64,000 bases of DNA from Escarpia spicata (lineage: Eukaryota; Annelida; Polychaeta; Sabellida; Siboglinidae), in contig OZ023205.1 in assembly GCA_963995525.1 (NCBI GenBank), positions 48,227,748 to 48,291,747 on the forward strand. Reading direction: 5' to 3'. A model generated the notes under the pieces. It was not told the origin of the DNA, made no database searches, and saw only the letters and a program-made list of their open reading frames with translations. Shown here in pieces: positions 34,868-44,469 of this stretch. The position numbers were made by a program, and so were the translations under genes. Positions within the stretch are counted from its first letter, which is position 1. Every line of letters begins with the position of its first letter.

Positions 34868-35170
34868 ACTAACGATTGAGAAATCACCAGGCATTGATGG
34901 CGTCAGCCCAATAATCCTGAAAGTTATGACAGAACAATTATGTGTACCTCTCAACATTATCTTTAAATCAAGCATCAACGCATCAGCACTACCAAGACAA
35001 TCGAAATACGCTATCATTTATCCTATTTGTTAATTTCTTTTTTCTTATTAGATTCTAATTGATACCACTTTGTGAATATTGCTTACTTCATAGTTTTATT
35101 GCCATATGACTGTTATATGATATTCGCATAAGTTAAGTTTTTGTTTGCTATGGATCTGAATAAATTATAT
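34868..35170 (+). mobile_element. LINE reverse-transcriptase fragment and 3' tail
   Basis: The plus strand reads KSPGIDGVSPIILKV, then PLNIIFKSS and ALPRQSKYAIIYPI, the early RT motifs (GIDG...ILK...PL...IF...S) of non-LTR elements. It then jumps into an AT-rich tail ending near GGATCTGAATAAAT. The tail is also found at 49310-49500. Confidence 0.65.
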
Positions 35171-36200
35171 ATCTAAATCTGAATTCAGATTCTTACTCGT
35201 TTACACCCAACATAGGCGAAATGCTGATTATAAGATAATATAAATCCATTTTGTCGCTCTTACGCTCTCAACATACACGGTTACTTTTAGCCATGATTTA
35301 TAACATAAAGACCAGGGGATGATCCAGAGATGGTAGCCAAAATCCTCACTGGGGGCTAAACCAAATTCATAATGGGTGGCCGAGCCGGAGCTTCAGCACG
35401 ACTCCGCTGCTGTCGAGGCGGCACGTAACGGAGGCACGTAACGGGGAAACATTCAACAGGTCTAGGGGTGCACGCCACTCTAGGCCTCTCTGAATCTGCC
35501 TATGAAGATAGTTCGATATAATTGTGGACGTGGTTGGTGTATTCATGCAGAAAACTACCGACGCTAATTGGAAAGTGTATGTCCTGTTAATCTAACATGT
35601 CCTCGCTTACGCATTAACGCAGTGACGGGACGACGAAATGCTCACAGCCAAGAGTGACTCTGCCAACTGTTTATTAATGTTGATTTATCTCTTTTTCTAA
35701 CGTAACTTAGGTGGCTGTGTACTTGAGGAACGGGTGGTCATTCGCGGTGTCCGCACGGGGAAGAACAGCGCCAGAAAAACGTCCGAACAGCAGATATTTC
35801 TGTTGTTATACAGTTCCAGCTATCACCACAACAATGATGTAGAAATATTAGTATGTTATATTTACGTAATATCCACAAAGTGCGACCACAATTGGCACAC
35901 CATCAGAACATCTTCAAGAATCTAAGTAGTGTATGTATACACTGTCACAACTGCATACCAAAGTGCAAAGAATTGCCTATTTTATGTGCTAATCCGCCTG
36001 ACTAATTCCAGTTGTTGGCAATTCGAGTGACGCCAGTGTATTACATAAGTCATAGGTACTTCTAGGTAGATAACACTACACGAAACCGGATACAGATACT
36101 AACAATACAGGGAGAACTGAACGCTGTTTTATTAACTGGCGACCTACGTTATTTCGAGTCGACGGTAATTGGAAATCGATAACACGCAGTGTTCTGCATT
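35010..36200. repeat. 5' flank block of cysteine-rich unit 2
   Basis: Matches 49310-50080 by ordered words, including GGATCTGAATAAAT, TTTATTAATGTTGATTTAT, GTCCGC and AACAGCGCCAGAAAAAC. It is the upstream part of the duplicated unit that contains cysteine-rich copy 2. Confidence 0.6.
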
Positions 36201-36224
36201 TGAGTCCTACGTGAGCCGTGCCGT

Positions 36225-36333
36225 GGTATGTATGTATGTATGTATGTATGTATGTATGTATGTATGTATGTATGTATGTATGCATGCATGCATGTATGTA
36301 TGTATGCATGCATGCATGTATGTATGTATGCAT
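36225..36333. repeat. (GTAT)n/(GCAT)n microsatellite
   Basis: Tetranucleotide GTAT array with blocks of GCAT. Open frames read as Met/Tyr/Val/Cys repeats and are artefacts. Confidence 0.95.
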
Positions 36334-37036
36334 ACCTCACATATGTCAAGATTCTCACCTGCAATATGCGCGTAATACGCAACCTAACAATCGCAGGAAC
36401 CATGCGCGCGCGGCAAATGCTGAGGGGAAAACGGCCCCCCTCCGTCATGGACTTGGCGACCTAGAAGGACTTGGCGACATAGAAGTAGACGCTGACACAA
36501 TAATTATATGCTTATGTCCACCATCATGCCAGCAGCATTTCAATATGAATATTATTTGACAACTCTAAACTGTAACGACAAGGGCTTACTGATGGGCATG
36601 AACTTCACATTCTGTCCGACCTTCGTAATTTTGAACAAACAGCGACTATCTGCGAGCGCGTTATTGTGTTTATGTATAGATGCTGTGTGTTTTCTAAAAT
36701 TTTGTAAATAGTACTATCACGACTGTCAACTACCAAGGCATCCCGTCAGATGACGGGCATTTTTGCTAGTTTGGTTATAAAGCATTTAGGACATTAAGAC
36801 ACAAAACACCACACTTGCTGGAAAAGTTACTTTAGTACCCATAGGTACTCCTAGTGTATTTTCACCTTCTAAACCGTGATGATTATTAATACCGTGACTG
36901 ATTGTGTCTTTATATGCCCCGCACATCCGATGTTCTCTCACTTGAAAGAGATTATTAGACTGGAGTCAGTCGTTGTACTACGCATGCATTCAATGCTTGA
37001 TCGGTTCAACATTTCAGGAAGGACAACCAAACGAAA

Positions 37037-37486
37037 ATGAAGATATTAAAAGCTGTCAGCGTAAGTAGGCCGACCCTTGCAACGTTCTGATAGGGCGTCA
37101 ACTTTGATGGCGGCGGCGGCGGCAACAGCATGAATTGATGTATCTCTATGTCACAATTACAATTCTGCGAGTGACCTCCGTCAAGTTTTGCCTTTGTCAA
37201 CAATGTTGATAACGACTATATACCTGAGTTAAATTATTATTGCGACATGGTTTCTCATAAATCAAACATTCCCGCAAACAGTTGTCATTTTAAACACTTT
37301 GCCTTTTGTTTTCGCCATAGAGAAAACTTTTGTGACCGGAATTTTAACAAAATATACGACGGAATGTACGAACGCACCACGTGTTCGGCACCATTTTTTG
37401 ATCGCTTGACGGAGTTTTTGCTAGGCAACAGGTCACGTTGCAAGGTGGATAGGTCAATTGCATATATACTACTATTGCTGCTGCTG

Positions 37487-37548
<62 letters not shown>

Positions 37549-40500
37549 ATTAATACAGCTACTAACCCACAGTGTTAACATAATTTTGTTAATGATAATA
37601 CAACAACAATAGAATTACTGTACTTATAATGAGGAATTCCGTCAGATGACCACCCTAGAACCAAACCAACTGATTTTTCATTGAGAGGCGAAGTTTATTT
37701 AATGTATCGGACTGGAAATACTAACGGTGTGAATATGTTCATATTTAAAGAAAAACTAAATCGACAAAAGGTCATGTATATGTAACATGTTGAAATTTTA
37801 TTAGCTCGACTTTAAATCACCGTCAGCTCGACTTTAATTATTGTGTGACATAGCGCGTCTCATCCGGGCACCACAACAGCTATGTTCGCGTCTTGGTGAA
37901 ACTATTTAAATCAACGCGCTGAACAACCGCGGGCACACTCCAGAAGTGAGCTGGCCTACAGGTGTAGACTGTGGACCGCCGCACGACTGTCGCCTCTCAG
38001 GGGGTGTGAACTTGTCTCCTGTCAATAAACCTGCAACCCCGACAAAGTTTCAAGTTGTCACAACTGGCGCAGTCGGCAGGATACATTGACCGTTGAGACG
38101 ACCCGACATGCCCCCTGAGACGGCAAGATGACCACTTCGACTATCTCGACCCGCCATTGACATTCGTCACCAATACCAATTTGTACATGTGTAGACATAC
38201 TCGTACATGCATAGACATAATTGAACACTCATAGATACACTGTGTATTGCACTGCGTGGTGTGTGATTGTATGTATGTGAGTGAAGCTATACTGCCCTGT
38301 GTCTAACTGTACGATGTCTACCACCGAGGACCTCCGCGCGCTTTTGAAGGCGGAGCAACAGAAGTCTGCAGACGCCCGCGAGGAGGTGGTGGCGGCGCAA
38401 CACGAACTAGAAAGAGTAAGGGAAGCGACCGCCAGATCGACACTTACCACTGACCCGCTACCGCGATTTGTTGTGGCCCAGACCCGCCGGTTGGAGCGAC
38501 TGGGGGGACGGGCCGAGAGACAGGGCGACCCGGATGTCGCCGAGTGGGTTGAAGACATGCGCTGCCATCTCGCTGGCAATCCCATGTCAGATATCGCCGC
38601 ATGCGCTTTGGTGGTAGGTCACCTGAGGGGCAAGGCGCGACTTGAGATTGCCGGGCGCGGCCTGGAGAAGACCGAGGACATATTCGCGGCAATCCTGGCT
38701 GCGTTCGGAGACGGCAATGATGTTGCAACCCTACAGGAGCGCCTTTTTCAATACAGGCAACTACCAGGCGAATCCATCATCGATTGTTCACTGAAGCTGG
38801 TGGACTTGTTCAATAAAATCGTGGAAAAAGATGTCGCCTATGCTAGCAGAAGGGACCGGACCCTAAAGGAGCGTCTAGCGGCAGCAGTGTTAGACCAGAG
38901 TCTCGCAAGAGAGATGCGGCGCCTGATGCATGATGCTTCATCTCTCAGTTTCTTTGAGATGCGTGACAGAGCCATTGAGTGGGCAGGTGGAGACACCGTC
39001 ATTACAGCGTCGCACCATGAAACTACCGCCATCCCCGAAGGCATAGCGGTGATTCTAAGGCGGCAGGAGGAAATTCTACAGCAACAGGGGAAACAGATAG
39101 ACGAGTTGACAGCCGTGATGAAGTCCACCCAGTTGCATCAGAATCAGCAGCGTGACAAACAGCTACGACGTCCGGTAGAATGCTGGGCATGCGGAGAACC
39201 AGGCCATGGCCGTCGTGAGTGCCGCAATAGCCGCCCTAGACCGAACACCCGCCCGGATTTCCACTAGCACCCGCCGTTGAGAGCCACACGTCGGGGCCAG
39301 AAGTTGCTATCGGCTCTACACTAAACAAAGCTATAGGCGAATGCCTGGAAGCATGTGTGCAGATTGGAGGGGTATCGTTCAACTGTTTATTGGACACAGG
39401 TGCTCAGGTGTCTACGATCACAGAGTCGTTCTTCCGTAGGCACTTGAAGCAGCACGCTGCGAGTATAGTTGACGTGTCGCCCTATTTGCGCATTTCCGCG
39501 GCGCAAGGTCTAGATATCCCCTACGTCGGTTACATCGAGCTACCTATCGCGTTTCTCGGGCATACGTTTAGTGCAATGGGATTCCTGATCGTGCGGGACC
39601 CTGTCGGCATCGCTTTGTCGGAGAGGAAGAAAGCTGTTCCGGGTGTCATTGGCTGCAACGTGCTCCGTGACGTAAGAGAACAACTATCCGCACAAGGAGA
39701 CGACTTTCTTGCGTCTTTAGGGAAGGTTGGAGGACGCGCCTGGGCGCATACGTTGGCGGTATATTGTGAAGTCAAGCGTGACACAACTGACGAATCTGGT
39801 ACTAGGGTTCGAGTCGCAGGCAGGAAGCCGCAGTTGATAGCAGCACGGTCCATACGCGTCATTCGAGGATCAACAAGGCCTCGCGTCGATGGTCAGGTTC
39901 ACGAATGCCTCATTGAGCGTCACGACGCACACCGCAGGTCGTTACCGCAAGGCATAGAGTTAGGTCGTGCCTACGTTACCGTCGATCATACAGGAATGAT
40001 TCCGGTACAGGTTGCGAACTTCAGCGATCACGATATCTACCTTCAACCGAGGACGCCGGTTGGTATTCTGCAGAGTGCTTCTCCAAAGTCAGAGATAGAG
40101 ATCGCATTTGATGGAAAACAGGAGGTGTTCGTAAACGAAGTCGCCTCTGCTGATGCGAAGCAGGATATAGAGACTCTACTCTCCCGCATGAAGGTCAGTG
40201 ACCTGAGTAATGAACAGCATGCAGCACTGCGGACCCTGATAACTAGACATTACGGTGTATTCAGTCAGGACGAAGACGACATCGGGTTCTGTGACCTGAT
40301 TACGCATCGGATCCGCACAACCGACGACAATCCCGTGAAGGTGGCACATCGTAGGGTTCCGCCTCATCATTGGGGAGAAGTGCGAGAGTACTTGAAGAAG
40401 AGTTTGGAGCGCCAAATCATCAGACCTTCGACGAGCGCGTATGCCGCACCCGTTGTTGTGGTTCGCAAGAAGGATGGCACGATGAGACTCTGTGTGGATT

Positions 40501-43500
40501 ACCGTTCTCTCAACGCAAAGACGCATAAGGACGCATATCCGCTGCCTAGAATACAGGAGGCGCTGCAAGCGCTAAACGGCGCTAGGTACTTCGTCAGCCT
40601 AGATCTCGCGCACGGTTTCCATCAGATCCCGATGGCAGAAGAAGACGTGGAGAAGACTGCTTTCCGAGTGGGTACGGGTGGCCTATACGAGTACACCCGT
40701 ATGCCGTTTGGCCTTTGTAATTCTCCAGCGACCTTCATGAGATTGATGGACGGCCTGTTTGGAGACCAAAACTTCCAAACTCTCCTGATTTATCTAGACG
40801 ACATCTTGGTGTTCGGAAGGACGTTTGAGGAAACCGTCGAACGACTGGATATGGTTTTAGACAGACTGGGTCGACATAACCTGAAGGTGAAACCTGAGAA
40901 GTGTCAGCTCTTCCACCAGAAACTGAGATACCTGGGACACTTGGTCACAGAGGACGGGATCTTGCCCGACCCAGATAAAACCAATGCAGTCGACAACTGG
41001 CCCACACCGACCAGCGAATCTGAGATGAGACAATTTCTTGGGCTAGCTGGATACTATCGGAGATTCGTTCCCGGATATGCAAAGACCGCCGCTCCTCTTC
41101 CCGCTTTGCTGGGAGACCCGAAGAAGAAGCGCAAAACGAGGAACACCAAAACGTCACCATTCTCGGAGCGGTGGGAGGAATCGTGCAGCAGTGCATTTCA
41201 TGAGCTGAAGCGACGATTGGTGTCGGCACCCATCTTAGGCTACCCCGACTTTACGAGACCCTTCATCCTGGAAACCGACGCAAGCCTAAATGGATTGGGA
41301 GCAGTGCTGTCACAACAACAGGAGAACGGCATGGTCGTCCTCAGCTATGCCAGTCGAGGTCTGCGCGAGCCGGAACGGAACATGCAGAACTACAGCAGCA
41401 TGAAGTTGGAACTCTTAGCCTTACACTGGGCAGTGGCAGTAAAGTTTCGTGATATGCTGTTGGGTGCACATTTCACTGTGTACACTGATAACAATCCACT
41501 GAGTTACATACAGACGACGACCAAACTGGGAGCTACAGAAATGCGCTGGGCTGCGGATCTTGCATTGTTCTCCTTTGATGTCAAGTATCGTTCCGGGAGA
41601 AGTAACGGAAACGCCGACGCCCTTAGTCGGAAACCACAGTACGTCTTGAGCGAAGAACACATATCGACTGAGCTGGATATAGCCCTGAAATCGACGGCAC
41701 TTCCAGTTGTTCTACCGATCGCCGTCCACGATGCCCGCACCCAGCGGATTCAAGCACGAGTGGACCACATAGCAGCAGACGCCACAGCAATGACGACACT
41801 GCCTCGCATCGGCCGAGAAGATCTCTCCAAGCTGCAACAAGCAGATACACACATCGGACGACTATGGACATTCTGGAGCACAGGCAAAATGCCATCAACC
41901 CGAGAAATAATGGCGGAGGACAAGGCGACACGAAAGTTGCTGAACGAGTGGGGCCGAATATCCTGCAGTGATGGGGTTCTGCGTCGCACAGTGAAGAAGA
42001 ACGGCGACACTATCCAGCAACTTCTTGTACCCGAGGCATTGAGGAAACAAGTTCTAGAGGCGCTTCACGATCAAGTTGGTCATCAAGCCACGGAAAAGAC
42101 TCTCGCGCTGGCCCGCGCCAGATGCTTTTGGCCTGGAATGGCACACGACATTGAAGAGTACTGCAAGAACTGTAGACGGTGCATGCTCGCGAAAGTCGCG
42201 AAGCCATGTCGACCAACGATCGGGAGCTTCACTGATGTTTTCACCAAGCTTACCCAAGCAGTACCAACACGCGACCAAAAAGCGAAGACAGTAGCGAAGA
42301 CACTGGTGAAAGAATGGTTCGTGCGGTATGGTGTGCCCGAGAGGATCCACAGTGATCAAGGTCGAAACTTCGAGAGCGAAATCATCCGCGAACTTTGCAA
42401 CATCTACGGAATCACAAAGACTCGCACTACTGCTTACCATCCCGAGGGCAACGGTCAATGCGAAAGATTCAACCGCACACTTCACGATCGGTTACGTACG
42501 TTACCGCCAGACAAGAAGAGGAAGTGGCCAGAATATCTGCCGGAACTGATGTACGCATACAATTGCACGCCACACTCCTCTACTGGTTACTCACCGCACT
42601 ACTTGTTCTTCGGTCGTGAACCTCGACTCCCGATAGACCACGTATTGGATGTCGCGGCAGAGGAACCGGAAAGTGGAGTTGACGAATGGGTGACCGGCCA
42701 TCACTACAGACTGAAGGAGGCGTTTCGTTTGAGTAACGCCATGACGGAGAAACAGGCACTCCGCCGGATGGCTCACCGCAATGCTAACGCAGACGACACT
42801 GACATCTCCATTGGGACCCGTGTGTTCTTGCGAAACCGAGGTGTCAAGGGACGTAACAAGATCCAAGACACGTTCCTTCCGGCTCCGTACAAAGTCATCG
42901 AGAGGAAACTCCCCAACGTGTACGAGGTTGAGCCATTGAATGGGAGCGGACCATCAAAAACAGTCTATCGCAGGGAACTTCTTGATTCACGAGAACTTGT
43001 CGAAAGCTCCGAATCGGAAGATGAGACTCCTTCAGTTGAGAATAACGATGAGATGGTCATCCCACCCAACAAAGAGCGCATAGACCCACGGGGACCCGTC
43101 GGTAACCCGCAAGCAGAAGTTGAACCTCCAACAGCTAGCGACGACGAATATGACCTCGTGATCCCGTCCGAACCGCCCCAAGGAGGGAAGTTGCCCGAAC
43201 GAGAGGGAGATGTAGAAAACGGTGCTCGATCTGACAATGCAGCTGCTGTGAAGCCAGAACCACCTGGTTTGGACAGAACAGGGGAGCACCGCACAATGCC
43301 TCCTGTCAATCCATTTCCAGTACGTCAGTCTAGGCGAACAACCAAGGGTACTCACCCAAACCCGCACCACCTACCAACGTCCGCTAGACAGGAAGGTGTA
43401 GACACGAACAACCTGCTATCTGAAGTAGACAAACGTATTTTAGCTAACGTCAGTCAGACGCAATTATTGTTAATGCAAATGTTGGCCGGAGTTGTTCCTC

Positions 43501-44208
43501 GTCGTGATATGTAGTTCAAAGCATTTAGCGTAAGTTGTTCGAAGTTGTCGAGACGTCAACATTAAGCAGGGGAGTCTGTAACATGTTGAAATTTTATTAG
43601 CTCGACTTTAAATCACCGTCAGCTCGACTTTAATTATTGTGTGACGTAGCGCGTCTCATCCGGGCACCACAACAGCCATGTTCGCGTCTTGGTGAAACTA
43701 TTTAAATCAACGCGCTGAACAACCGCGGGCACACTCCAGAAGTGAGCTGGCCTACAGGTGTAGACTGTGGACCGCCGCACGACTGTCGCCTCTCAGGGGG
43801 TGTGAACTTGTCTCCTGTCAATAAACCTGCAACCCCGACAAAGTTTCAAGTTGTCACATATAACATAAATACAAATGTTGGACTCTCGATAAGCCAAATA
43901 CTTCTTTGTCCACTTGTCACCTTGGGCTCTGGATGGCAACCGTGTCATATCTTGTAAAATTATTGTTCCTTCCATTTCAGCCCGGCGCGTTTCTTCTGGT
44001 GACGTTCCTCCTCCTGGCGGCATCTTTACTCGATGGCGCTCAAGGGACGTGGACCAAGAAGTCAGAGTGCGTCGAAAAATGCCACAAAGAGCTTAGTGTC
44101 TGTCGGGAGAAGTGTCACAAGGAAGGCCGCTGCCCTATCAATATGTGCGCTCAGCTCTGCTTAGAAACCGCGATCGAATGTCTCAACCACTGCAGGGGTA
44201 TCCATTGA
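37037..44208 (+). CDS. Secreted cysteine-rich peptide, copy 2
   Basis: Exon 1 (coding 37037-37060, after an ATTTCAG acceptor at 37017) reads MKILKAVS and ends in phase 0 at GTAAGT. Exon 2 (43981-44208, after CCATTTCAG) continues PGAFLLVTFLLLAASLL, DGAQG, then the mature part. The 83-residue precursor has a clear signal peptide, probably cut after AQG. The mature part has nine cysteines as C-x3-C-x6-C-x3-C, a linker C-x5-C-x4, then C-x3-C-x6-C-x3-C, ending RGIH. The repeated half-module suggests a helical-hairpin disulfide fold; function is unknown and no known peptide family is claimed. The odd cysteine count would allow a dimer. The intron is inflated to 6.9 kb by a Ty3/gypsy insertion and a CTG tract, yet both splice sites are intact. 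Confidence 0.75.
37478..37550. repeat. (CTG)n trinucleotide tract
   Basis: About 23 CTG units with one CTA/ACT interruption near the start, in the intron of cysteine-rich copy 2. Poly-Leu and poly-Ser frames are artefacts. Confidence 0.95.
37781..38062 (+). repeat. 5' LTR of the plus-strand gypsy element
   Basis: 282 bases. It contains a CAATAAA word near its 3' part (about 38020), a plausible polyadenylation signal. Confidence 0.9.
38065..38081 (+). promoter_or_regulatory. Probable primer binding site
   Basis: TGGCGCAGTCGGCAGGA starts two bases after the 5' LTR; the leading TGG fits a tRNA CCA end. I could not assign the tRNA with confidence. The word also resembles a tRNA A box. Confidence 0.55.
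38314..39267 (+). CDS. gag: Gag of the plus-strand gypsy element
   Basis: 317 residues from the ATG at 38314 (MSTTEDLRALL); the frame is open further upstream, but this ATG begins the charged coiled-coil-like segment (about residues 3-35). A capsid-like helical middle follows, then a single CCHC knuckle, CWACGEPGHGRREC, near the C-terminus. Pol lies in the -1 frame relative to gag and its frame is open across the gag stop, so a -1 ribosomal frameshift is the likely route to Gag-Pol. I did not identify a slippery site. Confidence 0.85.
   Translation: MSTTEDLRALLKAEQQKSADAREEVVAAQHELERVREATARSTLTTDPLPRFVVAQTRRLERLGGRAERQGDPDVAEWVEDMRCHLAGNPMSDIAACALVVGHLRGKARLEIAGRGLEKTEDIFAAILAAFGDGNDVATLQERLFQYRQLPGESIIDCSLKLVDLFNKIVEKDVAYASRRDRTLKERLAAAVLDQSLAREMRRLMHDASSLSFFEMRDRAIEWAGGDTVITASHHETTAIPEGIAVILRRQEEILQQQGKQIDELTAVMKSTQLHQNQQRDKQLRRPVECWACGEPGHGRRECRNSRPRPNTRPDFH
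39357..43514 (+). CDS. pol: Pol of the plus-strand gypsy element, integrase deleted in part
   Basis: 1,385 codons without a stop. Protease: LLDTGAQVST (residues 11-20). RT: YRSLNAKTHKDAYPLP, LDLAHGFHQIPM, MPFGLCNSPATFMRLM and YLDDILVFG (about 478). RNase H: ETDASLNGLGAVLSQ (about 637). The integrase finger is present (H-x3-H and CKNCRRC, about 905-945). In the integrase core only two acids remain, in HSDQGRNFES and GQCERFNRTL. The segment between the finger and TDVFTK is about 18 residues instead of the usual 50 or so, and the part that normally holds the first catalytic Asp is missing (junction near nucleotide 42228). The deletion keeps the frame. The C-terminal tail is acidic and proline-rich. 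RT and RNase H look intact, but integration would need help in trans. Confidence 0.88.
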   Translation: MQIGGVSFNCLLDTGAQVSTITESFFRRHLKQHAASIVDVSPYLRISAAQGLDIPYVGYIELPIAFLGHTFSAMGFLIVRDPVGIALSERKKAVPGVIGCNVLRDVREQLSAQGDDFLASLGKVGGRAWAHTLAVYCEVKRDTTDESGTRVRVAGRKPQLIAARSIRVIRGSTRPRVDGQVHECLIERHDAHRRSLPQGIELGRAYVTVDHTGMIPVQVANFSDHDIYLQPRTPVGILQSASPKSEIEIAFDGKQEVFVNEVASADAKQDIETLLSRMKVSDLSNEQHAALRTLITRHYGVFSQDEDDIGFCDLITHRIRTTDDNPVKVAHRRVPPHHWGEVREYLKKSLERQIIRPSTSAYAAPVVVVRKKDGTMRLCVDYRSLNAKTHKDAYPLPRIQEALQALNGARYFVSLDLAHGFHQIPMAEEDVEKTAFRVGTGGLYEYTRMPFGLCNSPATFMRLMDGLFGDQNFQTLLIYLDDILVFGRTFEETVERLDMVLDRLGRHNLKVKPEKCQLFHQKLRYLGHLVTEDGILPDPDKTNAVDNWPTPTSESEMRQFLGLAGYYRRFVPGYAKTAAPLPALLGDPKKKRKTRNTKTSPFSERWEESCSSAFHELKRRLVSAPILGYPDFTRPFILETDASLNGLGAVLSQQQENGMVVLSYASRGLREPERNMQNYSSMKLELLALHWAVAVKFRDMLLGAHFTVYTDNNPLSYIQTTTKLGATEMRWAADLALFSFDVKYRSGRSNGNADALSRKPQYVLSEEHISTELDIALKSTALPVVLPIAVHDARTQRIQARVDHIAADATAMTTLPRIGREDLSKLQQADTHIGRLWTFWSTGKMPSTREIMAEDKATRKLLNEWGRISCSDGVLRRTVKKNGDTIQQLLVPEALRKQVLEALHDQVGHQATEKTLALARARCFWPGMAHDIEEYCKNCRRCMLAKVAKPCRPTIGSFTDVFTKLTQAVPTRDQKAKTVAKTLVKEWFVRYGVPERIHSDQGRNFESEIIRELCNIYGITKTRTTAYHPEGNGQCERFNRTLHDRLRTLPPDKKRKWPEYLPELMYAYNCTPHSSTGYSPHYLFFGREPRLPIDHVLDVAAEEPESGVDEWVTGHHYRLKEAFRLSNAMTEKQALRRMAHRNANADDTDISIGTRVFLRNRGVKGRNKIQDTFLPAPYKVIERKLPNVYEVEPLNGSGPSKTVYRRELLDSRELVESSESEDETPSVENNDEMVIPPNKERIDPRGPVGNPQAEVEPPTASDDEYDLVIPSEPPQGGKLPEREGDVENGARSDNAAAVKPEPPGLDRTGEHRTMPPVNPFPVRQSRRTTKGTHPNPHHLPTSARQEGVDTNNLLSEVDKRILANVSQTQLLLMQMLAGVVPRRDM
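43564..43575 (+). promoter_or_regulatory. Polypurine tract
   Basis: AAGCAGGGGAGT lies one base before the 3' LTR. Confidence 0.6.
43577..43858 (+). repeat. 3' LTR of the plus-strand gypsy element
   Basis: 282 bases, nearly identical to 37781-38062, followed by the TATA duplication. Confidence 0.9.
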
Positions 44209-44210
44209 GA

Positions 44211-44306
44211 ACGACACTGGATCACTTGCGGGTTACGACACCGGATCACTTGCGGATTACGACACCGGATCACTTGCGGATTACGACACCGGATCACTTG
44301 CGGGTT
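44211..44306. repeat. Four 24-bp tandem units in the 3'UTR of copy 2
   Basis: Four units of 24 bases starting ACGACAC[TC]GGATCACTTG begin two bases after the stop codon. Copies 1, 3 and 4 lack them. Confidence 0.95.
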
Positions 44307-44469
44307 ACGTCGTACGCACCAGGTCGCTTTAATAGTTGGTGTAGCACACCTTCTTGTTATCGTTGACTTTCTTGCGCTGATACCCTAAACTTGATAGCTT
44401 CTGTCAAACTATCAGATCATACATGCTTGTGAAATACATTTATGATATTGTGATAGTAGTGTTAAGTGC

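Larger units (their letters stand above)
37781..43858 (+). mobile_element. Ty3/gypsy LTR retrotransposon, plus strand, very recent
   Basis: Two 282-bp LTRs (37781-38062 and 43577-43858) start TGTAAC and end GTCACA and differ at only two positions I could see. A 4-bp TATA duplication flanks them (37777-37780 and 43859-43862). Primer site, gag, a 1,385-codon open pol and a polypurine tract are in order. It lies in the intron of cysteine-rich copy 2, within a LINE tail fragment split into about 37720-37780 and 43863-43930. The coding frame is open throughout but the integrase has an internal deletion. Confidence 0.92.

Noticed and set aside
37247..37612. 121-codon frame with a poly-Leu run
   Set aside because: It is the CTG tract inside the intron of cysteine-rich copy 2; flanking residues show no domain.
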